DNA from: Pseudomonas sp. P8_241
GTDB lineage: Bacteria > Pseudomonadota > Gammaproteobacteria > Pseudomonadales > Pseudomonadaceae
DNA length: 64,000 bases
Assembly: GCF_034008315.1 (NCBI RefSeq)
Contig: NZ_CP125377.1
Span: 806,001 to 870,000, forward strand
Direction of reading: 5' to 3'
In this document: piece by piece, positions 1 to 8,603 of the stretch
How the letters are laid out: each line of letters starts with the position of its first letter
Position numbering within the stretch: position 1 is the stretch's first letter
Translations under genes and position numbers: made by a program
The notes under the pieces: model-generated
The model's input: the letters and a program-made list of their open reading frames with translations, nothing else
Told to the model about the DNA's origin: nothing
Databases searched by the model: none

Positions 1-801
1 TTTGGTCTGGGCGGGTGTCCGACGCAAGCGCCTGTCGCGGCGGTACGGGTGCGGGATGGACACCGCCTGGTGGTGACGGTGCTGGAATTGTTTCTTGAAC
101 TCGCCCGGCCGGAGCAGACCCGGATGCGCCATTTGCTGGCCGAGCATCCGCTTCACTTGCTGTTGGAAAGACTGGCCGGGCATGTATCACTGTCCCCCAT
201 CGAGAACTGGGAGCGCACGCCCAATCTCTGCGGGATGCACATCGGCATTTATCCACAGCGCGAGGAAGGCCTTGTGTACGTTGGTGCCATGCCACCGCTG
301 GGGCGGTTGAATCCAGCAATGCTCAAGGGCGCGGCGATGCTGGCCGAGGCGTTCGGCGACGCGAGCCTGCGCATGACACCCTGGCAAAGCGTGTTGCTGC
401 CCAACATCAGCCAAGCAGACGCCAGCGCTGTCAGTCAGCAGTTACGCGCCCTGGGGTATCTGACCGACGCTACCCAATCCCTGTCCCATCTCGTGGCGTG
501 CACCGGCTCGACCGGTTGTGCCAAAGGGCTGGCGGATACCAAGTGTGATGCACGGCAACTGGCCGTACTTTTGGGTGATCAATCTGTACCGGTGCAGGTT
601 CACTTGTCAGGCTGTGCGCGCTCCTGCGCTTGCGCACACAGTGCCCCTGTCACATTGCTGGCTGTCGCACCCGATCACTACGATCTCTATTTTCGCAATG
701 CAGCGCTGCCGGGTTTCGGCGCGCTGCACGCACGCAACCTTACTATTGAAGCGGTCGCGTCCCTGCTCGACGCCCGCTCACGGAGCCCCCTTGATGCTTG
801 A
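1..801 (+). CDS. cobG: Precorrin-3B synthase CobG, C-terminal part (5' end outside window)
   Basis: This is an iron-sulfur monooxygenase of the nitrite/sulfite reductase fold. It converts precorrin-3A to precorrin-3B in the oxygen-dependent cobalamin pathway. The reading frame is open from the first base of the window, so the gene is cut at its 5' side and about 266 residues are visible; full-length members are roughly 430-460 residues. The [4Fe-4S]/siroheme ligand pattern C-x5-C plus C-x3-C is present as ACTGSTGCAKG and SGCARSCA, near positions 499-540 and 608-630. The stop overlaps the start of cobH by 8 bp, so the two are translationally coupled. The aerobic pathway is also supported by the cobH, cobI and cobJ genes that follow. 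The start codon and any upstream cobalamin riboswitch lie outside the window. Confidence 0.9.
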   Translation, partial: FGLGGCPTQAPVAAVRVRDGHRLVVTVLELFLELARPEQTRMRHLLAEHPLHLLLERLAGHVSLSPIENWERTPNLCGMHIGIYPQREEGLVYVGAMPPLGRLNPAMLKGAAMLAEAFGDASLRMTPWQSVLLPNISQADASAVSQQLRALGYLTDATQSLSHLVACTGSTGCAKGLADTKCDARQLAVLLGDQSVPVQVHLSGCARSCACAHSAPVTLLAVAPDHYDLYFRNAALPGFGALHARNLTIEAVASLLDARSRSPLDA

Positions 802-1420
802 TTACATCCGCGACGGTCAGGAGATCTATCGCAATTCTTTCGCGATCATCCGCGACGAAGCCAACCTCGACCGAATCCCGGCTGATCTGGAGAAGCTCGC
901 GGTCCGTGTGATCCACGCCTGCGGCATGGTCGAGGCCATCGACGGTCTGCAGTTTTCCGACGGCGCGGGCAAGGCCGGGCGCGATGCGCTGGCTGCCGGA
1001 GCGCCGATCCTGTGTGATGCGCGGATGGTGTCCGAAGGTATTACCCGGGCACGTTTGCCGGCGAACAATCCGGTCATCTGCACCCTGCGTGATGAGAGCG
1101 TCCCGCAGTTGGCCCGCGAGTTGGGTAACACCCGCTCCGCCGCCGCCCTGGAGCTGTGGCGCCCGCATCTGAAGGACAGTGTGGTGGTAATCGGCAACGC
1201 GCCCACTGCGCTGTTTTATCTGTTGGAAATGCTCGATGCCGGCGCTCCGAAACCGGCACTGATCCTCGGTTTTCCGGTGGGTTTTGTCGGTGCGGCCGAG
1301 TCCAAGGCAGCGTTGGCGGCAGACAGCCGTGGCGTGCCGTTCGTCATCATGCAAGGTCGCCTGGGCGGTAGCGCCATGGCCGCCGCCGCCGTCAATGCCC
1401 TCGCCACGGAGATCGAATGA
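794..1420 (+). CDS. cobH: Precorrin-8X methylmutase CobH
   Basis: CobH moves the methyl group from C-11 to C-12 of precorrin-8X to give hydrogenobyrinate. The protein is 208 aa, the normal family length, and begins [12 protein letters not shown]. The catalytic histidine is in the motif RVIHACGM (His41). A C-terminal glycine-rich segment ([14 protein letters not shown]) matches the family's ring-binding region. I chose the ATG at 794 rather than the longer upstream extension because it lies just before the cobG stop and gives the family N-terminus. The gene overlaps cobG by 8 bp and cobI by an ATGA, so it is one of four co-translated cobalamin genes. Confidence 0.93.
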   Translation: MLDYIRDGQEIYRNSFAIIRDEANLDRIPADLEKLAVRVIHACGMVEAIDGLQFSDGAGKAGRDALAAGAPILCDARMVSEGITRARLPANNPVICTLRDESVPQLARELGNTRSAAALELWRPHLKDSVVVIGNAPTALFYLLEMLDAGAPKPALILGFPVGFVGAAESKAALAADSRGVPFVIMQGRLGGSAMAAAAVNALATEIE

Positions 1421-2151
1421 TGCAGCAACCTGGACGGTTGATCGGCCTCGGCGTGGGCCCTGGTGATCCGGAACTGATTACGGTCAAGGCTCTGCGTTTG
1501 CTGCGAGAGTCGCCGGTGGTGGCGTACTTCGTGGCCAAGGGTAAGAAGGGCAACGCGTTCGGCATCATCGAGGCGCATCTTCAAGAGGCGCAGAATCTGC
1601 TGCCACTGGTGTATCCGGTGACCACCGAAGTGCTGCCGGCACCGTTGTCCTATGAGCAAGTCATCAGCGATTTCTACGATGAGGCCGCCCAGGCGGTGGC
1701 CGCGCATCTGGACGCCGGTCGCGATGTCGCGGTGATTTGCGAGGGCGATCCGTTCTTCTACGGCTCCTACATGTACCTGCATGACCGACTGGCCGAGCGT
1801 TACCAGGCCGAAGTTGTGCCGGGTGTGTGTTCGATGCTGGGGGGGGCGTCGGTGCTCGGCGCGCCGCTGGTGTATCGCAATCAGAGCCTGTCGGTGCTGT
1901 CCGGTGTGCTGCCGCCCGACGAGCTCAAACGTCGACTGGCCGATGCCGATGCGGCGGTGATCATGAAGCTGGGGCGCAACTTTCCCAAGGTTCGTCAGGT
2001 GCTGGAAGAACTCGGTCTGGCCGAGCGTGCGTTGTACGTCGAGCGCGCGACCATGGCTAATCAGAAGATCGTACCGCTGGATCAGGTCGAGCCGATGTCT
2101 TCGCCTTACTTCTCGTTGATCATCGTTCCCGGTGAAAGGTGGCAAGGCTGA
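1417..2151 (+). CDS. cobI: Precorrin-2 C20-methyltransferase CobI
   Basis: This SAM-dependent methyltransferase converts precorrin-2 to precorrin-3A. The 244-aa protein has the tetrapyrrole methylase fold. Near the N-terminus is the SAM-binding loop [13 protein letters not shown] (about residues 9-21), then the [12 protein letters not shown] motif and the [12 protein letters not shown] segment. It starts in an ATGA overlap with cobH and ends in a TGATG overlap with the next gene, the usual arrangement for stoichiometric expression. It acts two steps before CobJ in the same route, so the transcript does not follow reaction order. CobI is distinguished from other family members by the C20-methylase-type C-terminus (FSLIIVPG). 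Confidence 0.92.
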   Translation: MMQQPGRLIGLGVGPGDPELITVKALRLLRESPVVAYFVAKGKKGNAFGIIEAHLQEAQNLLPLVYPVTTEVLPAPLSYEQVISDFYDEAAQAVAAHLDAGRDVAVICEGDPFFYGSYMYLHDRLAERYQAEVVPGVCSMLGGASVLGAPLVYRNQSLSVLSGVLPPDELKRRLADADAAVIMKLGRNFPKVRQVLEELGLAERALYVERATMANQKIVPLDQVEPMSSPYFSLIIVPGERWQG

Positions 2152-3860
2152 TGATTCCTTCAGTTCCGGCGATTGTCATTCTCGGCAACGGCAGTCTCGC
2201 CACCGCGCGCAGTATTCAACAGGTGTATCCCGACGCCCTGATTCACGGCCTGTCCGGACGGGTGGACGGTGCGGACCAAACCTATCGTGAATTCGGTTCG
2301 ACTCTTCGTGAGTTTTATCAACAGGGCACGCCGATCATTGCCTTGTGCGCTGCCGGGATCGTGATTCGCACCCTGGCGCCGCTGTTGCTGGAAAAAGGTG
2401 CCGAGCCGCCGGTGCTGGCGGTGGCCGAAGATGGCAGTGCGGTGGTGCCATTGCTGGGAGGCCTCGGCGGCGTGAATGTAATGGCGCGGGAGATTGCAGC
2501 GGCACTTGAAGTCTGCGCGGCAATCACCACCAGCGGGGAGCTGCGTTTCGGCACGTGTTTGCTCAACCCACCCAATGGATATGCCCTGGGTGATCTGGAG
2601 CGGGGCAAGCGTTTTGTTTCCGATTTGCTGGCAGGCGAAACGGTGCGCATCGAAGGTTCGGCCCCCTGGCTGGCACAGGCGCAATTACCTGAGGATGCAC
2701 AAGCGCGGTTGACGGTGCATGTCAGCCATGTTGAACGTAGCCCGGCGAAAGACGAACTGTTGATCTATCCACGCAACGTCGTGGTCGCTGTGAGTCCGGG
2801 AATGGCGGATGTGCCGACAGCCGTTCGCGCAGCTTTGCATCAAGCCGCAATCGCGCAACAGTCACTGGTCTGTCTGCTGGCTTGCGAGACTGAAATGGCC
2901 AGCCCGGCGCTGCGTGAAGCGGCGATTGAACTGGATGTGCCGTTGCGGTTCGCCAAGCCTGAGGCATTAAGAGGTGATGGACTGCGCCGTGCCGTTGGCC
3001 AGTCAATCTCCGTCCTGCTTGACGGCGCCATTGCCATTGCAATCGCTGAACAGCCTTTGGACTCGTCGCATGTCGGCCGTCCTCGTGGACGCCTTGCCGT
3101 GATTGGTCTGGGCCCTGGCGATGCTCAATTGATGGCGCCGGCGGTGAAGGCTGAACTGGCCCGCGCCGATGACGTGCTGGGTTATGAAACCTATGTGCGC
3201 ATGGCGGGGCCTTTCCGCGCCGAGCAGGTGTTGCATTGCACGGATAATCGCGAAGAAATGCAGCGCGCCCGGCACGCTTTTGAACTGGCAGCCAAAGGGC
3301 GTTCAGTGGTGGTGGTGTCGTCTGGCGACCCGGGTGTTTTCGCAATGGCTGCGGCCGTGCTGGAAGCGCTTCACGAGTCCGCCGATGCAGCATGGCATCG
3401 CGTTGATCTGGAAATCCTGCCTGGCATCTCTGCTTCGCTGGCGACTGCCGCCCAGGCGGGTGCACCACTGGGCCATGACTTCTGTGTATTGTCGCTGTCG
3501 GACAACCTCAAACCCTGGTCGATTATCGAGACCCGCCTGGATCTGGCGTCACAGGCCGATCTGGCCTTGGCTTTCTACAATCCAATTTCCCGAGCACGCC
3601 CTTGGCAACTGGGTCGGGCACTGGAAATCGTCGCCCAGCACCGCACTCCCCAAACTCCGGTGGTGTTAGGTCGTGACATCGGTCGTCCGGGGCAGACCTT
3701 GAAGGTTACGACACTGGGCCAGTTGAGTCCCGATCAGGTGGATATGCGGACGATGGTACTCATCGGTTCGTCGACAACTCGCGTGATTCCACGTGCTGAC
3801 GCTGGCGTCTGGGTTTACACGCCACGAAGCTATGGCGATAAGCTTTTGCCTGTCGAGTAA
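2151..3860 (+). CDS. cobJ: CbiG-like / CobJ fusion: precorrin-3B C17-methyltransferase
   Basis: This is a two-part protein of 569 aa. Residues of about 1-310 resemble CbiG: an N-terminal CbiG domain around residues 40-125 (LCAAGIVIRTLAPLL, GGLGGVNVMAREIA) and a CbiG/CobE C-terminal domain around 205-300 (VVVAVSPGM, CLLACETEM). From about residue 315 a complete CobJ methyltransferase begins (AVIGLGPGDAQL), followed by LGYETYVRM, SSGDPGVFAMA, LPGISASLATAAQAG and FYNPISRARPW. CobJ methylates C-17 with ring contraction to precorrin-4. The ATG at 2151 is preferred: it overlaps the cobI stop (TGATG) and has AAGG 4 bp upstream, whereas the in-frame GTG at 2139 has no spaced ribosome site. CbiG normally opens the lactone in the anaerobic pathway, so its role in this fusion is uncertain; the CobE-like part suggests intermediate handling. 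Confidence 0.88.
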   Translation: MIPSVPAIVILGNGSLATARSIQQVYPDALIHGLSGRVDGADQTYREFGSTLREFYQQGTPIIALCAAGIVIRTLAPLLLEKGAEPPVLAVAEDGSAVVPLLGGLGGVNVMAREIAAALEVCAAITTSGELRFGTCLLNPPNGYALGDLERGKRFVSDLLAGETVRIEGSAPWLAQAQLPEDAQARLTVHVSHVERSPAKDELLIYPRNVVVAVSPGMADVPTAVRAALHQAAIAQQSLVCLLACETEMASPALREAAIELDVPLRFAKPEALRGDGLRRAVGQSISVLLDGAIAIAIAEQPLDSSHVGRPRGRLAVIGLGPGDAQLMAPAVKAELARADDVLGYETYVRMAGPFRAEQVLHCTDNREEMQRARHAFELAAKGRSVVVVSSGDPGVFAMAAAVLEALHESADAAWHRVDLEILPGISASLATAAQAGAPLGHDFCVLSLSDNLKPWSIIETRLDLASQADLALAFYNPISRARPWQLGRALEIVAQHRTPQTPVVLGRDIGRPGQTLKVTTLGQLSPDQVDMRTMVLIGSSTTRVIPRADAGVWVYTPRSYGDKLLPVE

Positions 3861-3893
3861 TAACTCTTTCTGTTACCGGTCGAATAAACCGGG

Positions 3894-3919
3894 CCGCCTT
3901 GGTTGTTTGCTCAAGGCGG
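3894..3919 (+). terminator. Possible terminator after the cob operon
   Basis: There is an 8-bp perfect stem (CCGCCTTG/CAAGGCGG) with a 10-nt loop, 33 bp after the cobJ stop. The 3' side is only weakly T-rich (TTGTAAG), so rho-independent termination is plausible but not strong. Confidence 0.4.
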
Positions 3920-4053
3920 TTGTAAGGGTGATTGTCAATTAAGTGCAGCTTACACATGTTGTATTTAGTTGAAGTTGTTAGTTTGAATTTCCCGGGTTAA
4001 ATTTCGACTGCTCTCGGATTGAGCATTTTTAATTAACTAAAGGGATGTTGGTC

Positions 4054-4869
4054 ATGGAAGTTTTTGAAAGTTCTGTCAGTGTTGAACAAAGTATTGAGTT
4101 TATAAAGCAACGTACGCAAGCGCGCCAAACTACCTCGCCGGGCAAACGGTTCCGAAGGTCTGCAGCCACGGATCTAGACGCCATGCCGACCAAAAATCTG
4201 GACGCCCTGGTGCTGGGTAACAGCCTCGTCGGTTACGGTGACAAGATCACGGCCGAGAATATGGCCATTATTGAAAACCTGATCACCATGTCCAAGATGG
4301 AGGCCAGTTACGCGGTCCCCGGTGGCAAAGATCCGAAAGCCTGGTTCCGCGAATTTCACCAGTGTATGAAAGCGCTCGGGTGTTTTGTGCCAGATGAAGG
4401 CTACACAAAATACGGTTCAGCCTCTCTGAACCTCACGTTGGACAATATCATTGTTGATATTGTCCAGACGGCCGCTGATGCGGCGAAGGCTGCAATACCA
4501 GGGGCGTCGGTGCTCAGTGCGATTGCTGACTCGACATTGAGCGCGCTGAAGAAAGAGCCTGAGGCGCTAAACCTGTTGAATGTGGAATCTAAAAATATCG
4601 AAGGTGTTCGTTTATCTGCTATTCCCTGCGAGCAAATGGCCAACGGTATTATTTTGATCGCCGTTGCATCGGTTGATCATCGAGGAGGCGGTAACGATGG
4701 CGGTGTGTTGTTTGTCGACTGGAGAACTTCGACACTGGATATTTTTCAAGGCAGGTCATTTGTAACTTTCAATCCCGCTAAATACGCAGCTAACCAATCG
4801 CTAATTGAGGCGTATGTGGATGAGCATCGCAGGGAACTTTTGAAAAAGCGTTTCAGTCGGCGCAAGTAA
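4054..4869 (+). CDS. Unknown protein, 271 aa
   Basis: I cannot name a family for this protein. It starts at the ATG at 4054, which has AAAGGG 9 bp upstream; the in-frame ATG at 4045 directly abuts that site and cannot use it. There is no signal peptide. The N-terminal 40 residues are basic and Ser/Thr-rich. A middle helical region (LDALVLGNSLVGYG, then ITAENMAIIENLITMSKME, then WFREFHQCMKALGCFV) precedes an alanine-rich, weakly hydrophobic stretch near residues 130-165 (VQTAADAAKAAIPGASVLSA). A beta-rich C-terminal half follows (GIILIAVASVDH, GVLFVDWRTSTLDIF) and ends in a basic tail (LLKKRFSRRK). It stands alone, flanked by intergenic sequence that is more AT-rich than the cob genes, with hairpins on both sides, so it looks like a single-gene accessory insertion. 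The amphipathic centre could suggest a membrane-active or secreted effector-like protein, but this is only a guess. Confidence 0.75.
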   Translation: MEVFESSVSVEQSIEFIKQRTQARQTTSPGKRFRRSAATDLDAMPTKNLDALVLGNSLVGYGDKITAENMAIIENLITMSKMEASYAVPGGKDPKAWFREFHQCMKALGCFVPDEGYTKYGSASLNLTLDNIIVDIVQTAADAAKAAIPGASVLSAIADSTLSALKKEPEALNLLNVESKNIEGVRLSAIPCEQMANGIILIAVASVDHRGGGNDGGVLFVDWRTSTLDIFQGRSFVTFNPAKYAANQSLIEAYVDEHRRELLKKRFSRRK

Positions 4870-4878
4870 GGTATACAG

Positions 4879-4899
4879 CCAGAGGCGATGCGTCTCTGG
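4879..4899 (+). terminator. Hairpin after the unknown protein gene
   Basis: A stem of six Watson-Crick pairs (CCAGAG/CTCTGG), extendable by a G-T and a C-G pair, lies 10 bp after the stop at 4869. No T-tract follows, so it may be a structural or processing element rather than an intrinsic terminator. Confidence 0.3.
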
Positions 4900-4921
4900 C
4901 CGTTCTGAGAAGGATCGATTT

Positions 4922-5014
4922 ATGACGGACTCGGCCTATGTAGAGGCTGGCGGCTTTCTCTTGCCGCCTCTGTCGCTCCTTTCGCAAGCCCGAGTTGACA
5001 CCTTGCTTTGGTGA
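4922..5014 (+). CDS. Candidate small protein, 30 aa
   Basis: This short ORF begins MTDSAYVEAGGF and ends VDTLLW. It has an unusually good ribosome site (AGAAGGA, 7 bp before the ATG) and lies 52 bp downstream of the unknown gene at 4054-4869, on the same strand. A GC-rich stem-loop (4949-4954 with 4963-4968, loop TTTCTCTT) lies inside it and could instead be part of a terminator. The middle is hydrophobic (GGFLLPPLSLL), but there is no clear membrane helix. It could be a real micropeptide partner of the upstream gene, a leader peptide, or the remnant of a deleted gene. Nothing beyond the ribosome site supports translation. Confidence 0.35.
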   Translation: MTDSAYVEAGGFLLPPLSLLSQARVDTLLW

Positions 5015-5065
5015 GGGCGGCAGGCCAGGGGCCTCAAGACTGGCGAGCGCGATCGATGCGGCTTT

Positions 5066-5662
5066 TCAGGGCACCAGGTAACCCTTTACCCCGGTAAAGA
5101 TGATCTGCGCTGCCAATGCACAGACAAACAACCCCATCAGCCGACTGACTATCTGCAATCCCTGGTCGCCGAGGATGCGTTCGATGCGGCCGGATAAAAA
5201 CAGCACAACGCCAACCGTAAAACTGGCTAAAGCAATACTGACAATGGCCGTAAGCTTGTCGTCCCAGTGTGGCTGGCCTACGCCCATCACCAGCAAGGCA
5301 CCGATGGTGCCAGGGCCAACCGTCAGCGGAATGGTCAGTGGGACGATCGTCACGTCCTGCTGCACGTTGTCGGTCTGCACTGCCGACTTGCCTTGCGCCA
5401 TGCCCAGTGCGGAGATAAACAGCACGCTGCCGGCACCGATGCGGAACGCGTCCACGGTGATGCCGAAAACGCTGAAAATCACCCGCCCGAACAAGTACAG
5501 CAGCACGCTGGAGACCAGTGTGGCGAGGGCCACTTTCCAGGCCAGCCGACGCTGTTCCTTGCGCGAATAACCGCGGGTCAGGCTGATGAAGCAGGACAAC
5601 ACGAAGAACGGGCTGTAGAGCACCAGCATCTTCAGGTAAACACTGAACAACACATGGAGCAT
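5066..5662 (-). CDS. MarC/YhgN-family inner-membrane protein
   Basis: This is a 198-aa integral membrane protein of the MarC family (UPF0056). About six transmembrane segments are visible: residues 5-27, 43-66, 72-90, 105-125, 140-158 and 172-192. The family signature regions are VPLTIPLTVGPGTIGALLVM in the middle and a C-terminal LMGLFVCALAAQIIFTGVKG. MarC was once thought to affect multidrug resistance, but that role has been withdrawn and the substrate is unknown. The gene stands between the unknown gene/small ORF and retS. It shares the retS direction, but 64 bp separate them and there is no overlap, so co-transcription is possible but not demonstrated. Confidence 0.85.
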   Translation of the reverse strand: MLHVLFSVYLKMLVLYSPFFVLSCFISLTRGYSRKEQRRLAWKVALATLVSSVLLYLFGRVIFSVFGITVDAFRIGAGSVLFISALGMAQGKSAVQTDNVQQDVTIVPLTIPLTVGPGTIGALLVMGVGQPHWDDKLTAIVSIALASFTVGVVLFLSGRIERILGDQGLQIVSRLMGLFVCALAAQIIFTGVKGYLVP

Positions 5663-5726
5663 GGTGCAGGCTCACTGGCGGGGGAAGTCGAGGGGGAGTC
5701 TATCAGGCGTTGCAGGCTCTGTCGGC

Positions 5727-8504
5727 TCAGGACGTTTGGGCCGCCGCACGATTGTGCTGATCACGCTGGGCAACCCAGTGTTCGATCAATTCGCGCAGCT
5801 GCGAGAGCTCGACCGGTTTGGCCATGTGTCCATCCATGCCAGCCTGCCGCGCTCGTTCCTTGTGTTCCGCGAGAATGTGCGCAGTCAGCGCCACTACAGG
5901 TGTACGGGGCCGTTGATTACCCACCTCCCACGCGCGCAATTGCTGGGTGGCGGAGAAGCCGTCCAGGATTGGCATTTCACAGTCCATCAGCACCAGGTCG
6001 TAATGTTGGGTCTTCATCGCCTGCAAGGCTTCCTCGCCATTGCTGGCGGTGTCCGGTTGCAAGTTGAGCTTGCCCAGCATGCCTCGGATGACCTTGGTTG
6101 AAATGCTGTTGTCTTCGGCGACGAGAATACGGAAATCACTGGGAACCTTGACCGGCAGGGGGCCAGCGTTTTGCGGTTGCTGGGTGAGAACCAGGCCCTT
6201 GTTGCGCTGTGTCAATTCGTCGGCCAGGGTCGTTTTGAGCGTGTACCCGGCAACCGGTTTGGCGAGGATGCGTTTGATCCCGGAGTTGCGGGCAATGATC
6301 TTGCTGGGCGCATTGCTGATGCCGGTCAGCATGATCAACAGGATGTCGTGGTTCAGGCTTGGGTCTTCCTTGATCTTGGCGGCCAGTTGCATGCCAGTCA
6401 TGCCGGGCATGTTCTGATCGAGCAGGACCACGTCGAAATAATCGCGCAGGTGTGCCTTGGTGCGTAGCAGCGCCAGCGCTTCCTTGCCGGACGGTGCAGC
6501 GCTGACGTTCAAGCCCCAGGCCGTGCACTGCTGCACCAACACCTTGCGACAGGTGTCGTTGTCATCTACCACCAGTACACGCGCACCCTGCAGCGGGCCG
6601 TCGAGGTCCGAGGTCGGATGCTCGAGACGATCCGGATCCAGTGGCAATGTCAGCCATAAAGTACTGCCCTGATTGGAGCCGCTCTTGATGCCGAACTCTC
6701 CTTGCATCAGGCGAATCAATTGGCGGGCGATCACCAGCCCCAGGTTACCACCCAGGTGAGTAGCGGAAAGAAAGTGTCTGCTATGCAGTTCGGCGTGCAT
6801 CAGCGCATCGCGTTCCTCGGCATTCATGGGCTCGCCGCTGTCCTGTACGGCGATGCGCAGGCGCGGTTTGGTGGTGCGTTCGTCGAGTGCCACGACGATC
6901 AGGATTTCGCCCTCGTCGGTTTTCTTCAAGGCGTTTTCAAGCAGGCTCAGCAGGGTCTGGCGAAGTCGCGTCGGGTCACCGCTGATGACCCGCGGAACCT
7001 GTGGCTGAATAAAGCTGATCAGCTCGACGTTCTGCTGTTCGGCCTTGGCGCGAAAAATACTCAGGCAATCTTCGATCAACGCGTTGAGATCGAACTGCAC
7101 ATCATCGAGTTCAATCTGCCCTGACTCGAGCTTGGAAATGTCGAGAATTTCGTTGATCAGCGTCAGCAGTTCGTTGCCGGCACTGTGGATGGTCTGTACG
7201 TAGTCGCGCTGCTTGACCGAGAGCGGCGTACCCAGAAGCAACTCGGTCATGCCCAGCACGCCGTTCATCGGAGTGCGGATTTCATGGCTTATCTTCGCCA
7301 GGAATTCTGCCTTGGCATTGATCTCGGCATTGCTGGCCGCAAGATCGCGACTGATGCTGAAGCGATTCTCGGTGATGCTGCGCTGACGCTCGCTCAATGC
7401 GATGCTCATCAGCAAACCACTGATGCAGATGAATATCAGCAGGATGGTGATCAACCCGTGGGGTTCAATCAACGTCAGTCCCAGCAGCGCAGGGAGGATA
7501 ATCAGCGTACCGAGGTTGAATACAATCATTGCCGCCACAAAAAACCGTGCCGGACGATAATTTTTTTGCCAGTGATAGGCGCTGACGAACAGCATGGTGA
7601 GCCCAGCCAGGGCCACCAGTGCGTAGGTGATGAAGTTCAGTGGCAAGGTGTTGACGAACAACAGCATCAGGCCGCAGGAGGTGATGAGTAGCACCTCGCC
7701 CATTATCAGCTTGTTCAGCGGATGCGGGCCAAGAGGGGCGAAGAACCGGTTTGTCAGCATCAGGCCGCAAGGTGCTGTCAGCAATAACGCCAGATAGGCG
7801 CCTGGCGCTTGCAGTGCGTACCAGTCTGGCAGCCATGGCCCGGCGAGGTTCAGCAGCAACAGCATGCTCAGCATCAGCAAGCCCTCGCACGCCGCTACCC
7901 AGAGACTGCTGCGAGAGCGGGTGTAGGTATAGCGCAGGAGGTTGTGCAGGATCAGCATTGTGATGCAACCGAACAGCAGTCCGTAAACCAGCGTCTGGCT
8001 TTGATTGGCGGCGGTCATGACGGCCGCTTGCAGGGTGATGTAGGGCCTCAATTGATGGCCAGAGGTGATTCGCAGGTAGACGTCGAGGGGGGTGTCGCTT
8101 TCTGGCAGAGGCAACATGAAGTCACTGCTTGGCAGTGGTCGTGCAGCCTGTGGCTGTTCGTTGCCCGTGCTGGAGTGCTCGATCAGCTTGTCGCCGTCCA
8201 GCACATACATATTGAGTTGGCGCAGGTCGGGGGCGAACACCCGCAGCAACTGCTCATGCTTGCCGGGGGAGAGCCTGAATCGCAGCCATAACGCGCCGTC
8301 GGGCTCGGCTGCCTTGAGGCGGTCGAGTTCGATAGGGCTGAATTGATTGGTGTAGCGGGCAGAACGGATGTCGCTCAGTTGCAGATCGCCCTGTTCGTCG
8401 AGCAATACCGCCCAGCCACTGCCTTGCTCGGCCTGGGCCGGTAGCATGCAGAGCAAGGTCAGCAGCGTGACGGTTAAACTTATGGCAATCCTGAGCCAGC
8501 GCAC
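5727..8504 (-). CDS. retS: Hybrid sensor kinase RetS
   Basis: The 925-aa protein has a signal peptide (1-25), a periplasmic 7TMR-DISM extracellular domain (about 27-160), seven transmembrane helices (about 172-370), HisKA with phosphoacceptor His407 in KISHEIRTPMNG, an HATPase region (about 510-635) and two receiver domains. The first receiver starts at ARVLVVDDN with phospho-acceptor region VVLLDQNMPG; the second starts at RILVAEDN with LVLMDCEMPILDG. This architecture and the adjacent purD-purH identify RetS, the antagonist of GacS that shifts cells between acute/motile and biofilm programmes by lowering RsmY/RsmZ transcription. The ATP-binding lobe is atypical: the N-box reads LLENALKKT and the G1 box DSGEPM, in keeping with a protein that acts mainly through GacS heterodimers. 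It is monocistronic here, divergent from nothing nearby and upstream of marC. Confidence 0.92.
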   Translation of the reverse strand: MRWLRIAISLTVTLLTLLCMLPAQAEQGSGWAVLLDEQGDLQLSDIRSARYTNQFSPIELDRLKAAEPDGALWLRFRLSPGKHEQLLRVFAPDLRQLNMYVLDGDKLIEHSSTGNEQPQAARPLPSSDFMLPLPESDTPLDVYLRITSGHQLRPYITLQAAVMTAANQSQTLVYGLLFGCITMLILHNLLRYTYTRSRSSLWVAACEGLLMLSMLLLLNLAGPWLPDWYALQAPGAYLALLLTAPCGLMLTNRFFAPLGPHPLNKLIMGEVLLITSCGLMLLFVNTLPLNFITYALVALAGLTMLFVSAYHWQKNYRPARFFVAAMIVFNLGTLIILPALLGLTLIEPHGLITILLIFICISGLLMSIALSERQRSITENRFSISRDLAASNAEINAKAEFLAKISHEIRTPMNGVLGMTELLLGTPLSVKQRDYVQTIHSAGNELLTLINEILDISKLESGQIELDDVQFDLNALIEDCLSIFRAKAEQQNVELISFIQPQVPRVISGDPTRLRQTLLSLLENALKKTDEGEILIVVALDERTTKPRLRIAVQDSGEPMNAEERDALMHAELHSRHFLSATHLGGNLGLVIARQLIRLMQGEFGIKSGSNQGSTLWLTLPLDPDRLEHPTSDLDGPLQGARVLVVDDNDTCRKVLVQQCTAWGLNVSAAPSGKEALALLRTKAHLRDYFDVVLLDQNMPGMTGMQLAAKIKEDPSLNHDILLIMLTGISNAPSKIIARNSGIKRILAKPVAGYTLKTTLADELTQRNKGLVLTQQPQNAGPLPVKVPSDFRILVAEDNSISTKVIRGMLGKLNLQPDTASNGEEALQAMKTQHYDLVLMDCEMPILDGFSATQQLRAWEVGNQRPRTPVVALTAHILAEHKERARQAGMDGHMAKPVELSQLRELIEHWVAQRDQHNRAAAQTS

Positions 8505-8603
8505 GGCGAAATCCCTTCTTAGGTTGATGCCAGAATATAACGATGCGCGGCGCCGGAATAGCCAGGCAAGGAGTCGGGTCCGTTGCCTGGCGCGGTGTTT
8601 ACC

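Noticed and set aside
2139..2150. GTG at 2139 as the start of the CbiG-CobJ gene
   Set aside because: No ribosome site at suitable distance, and the ATG at 2151 has the coupled TGATG arrangement with AAGG upstream.
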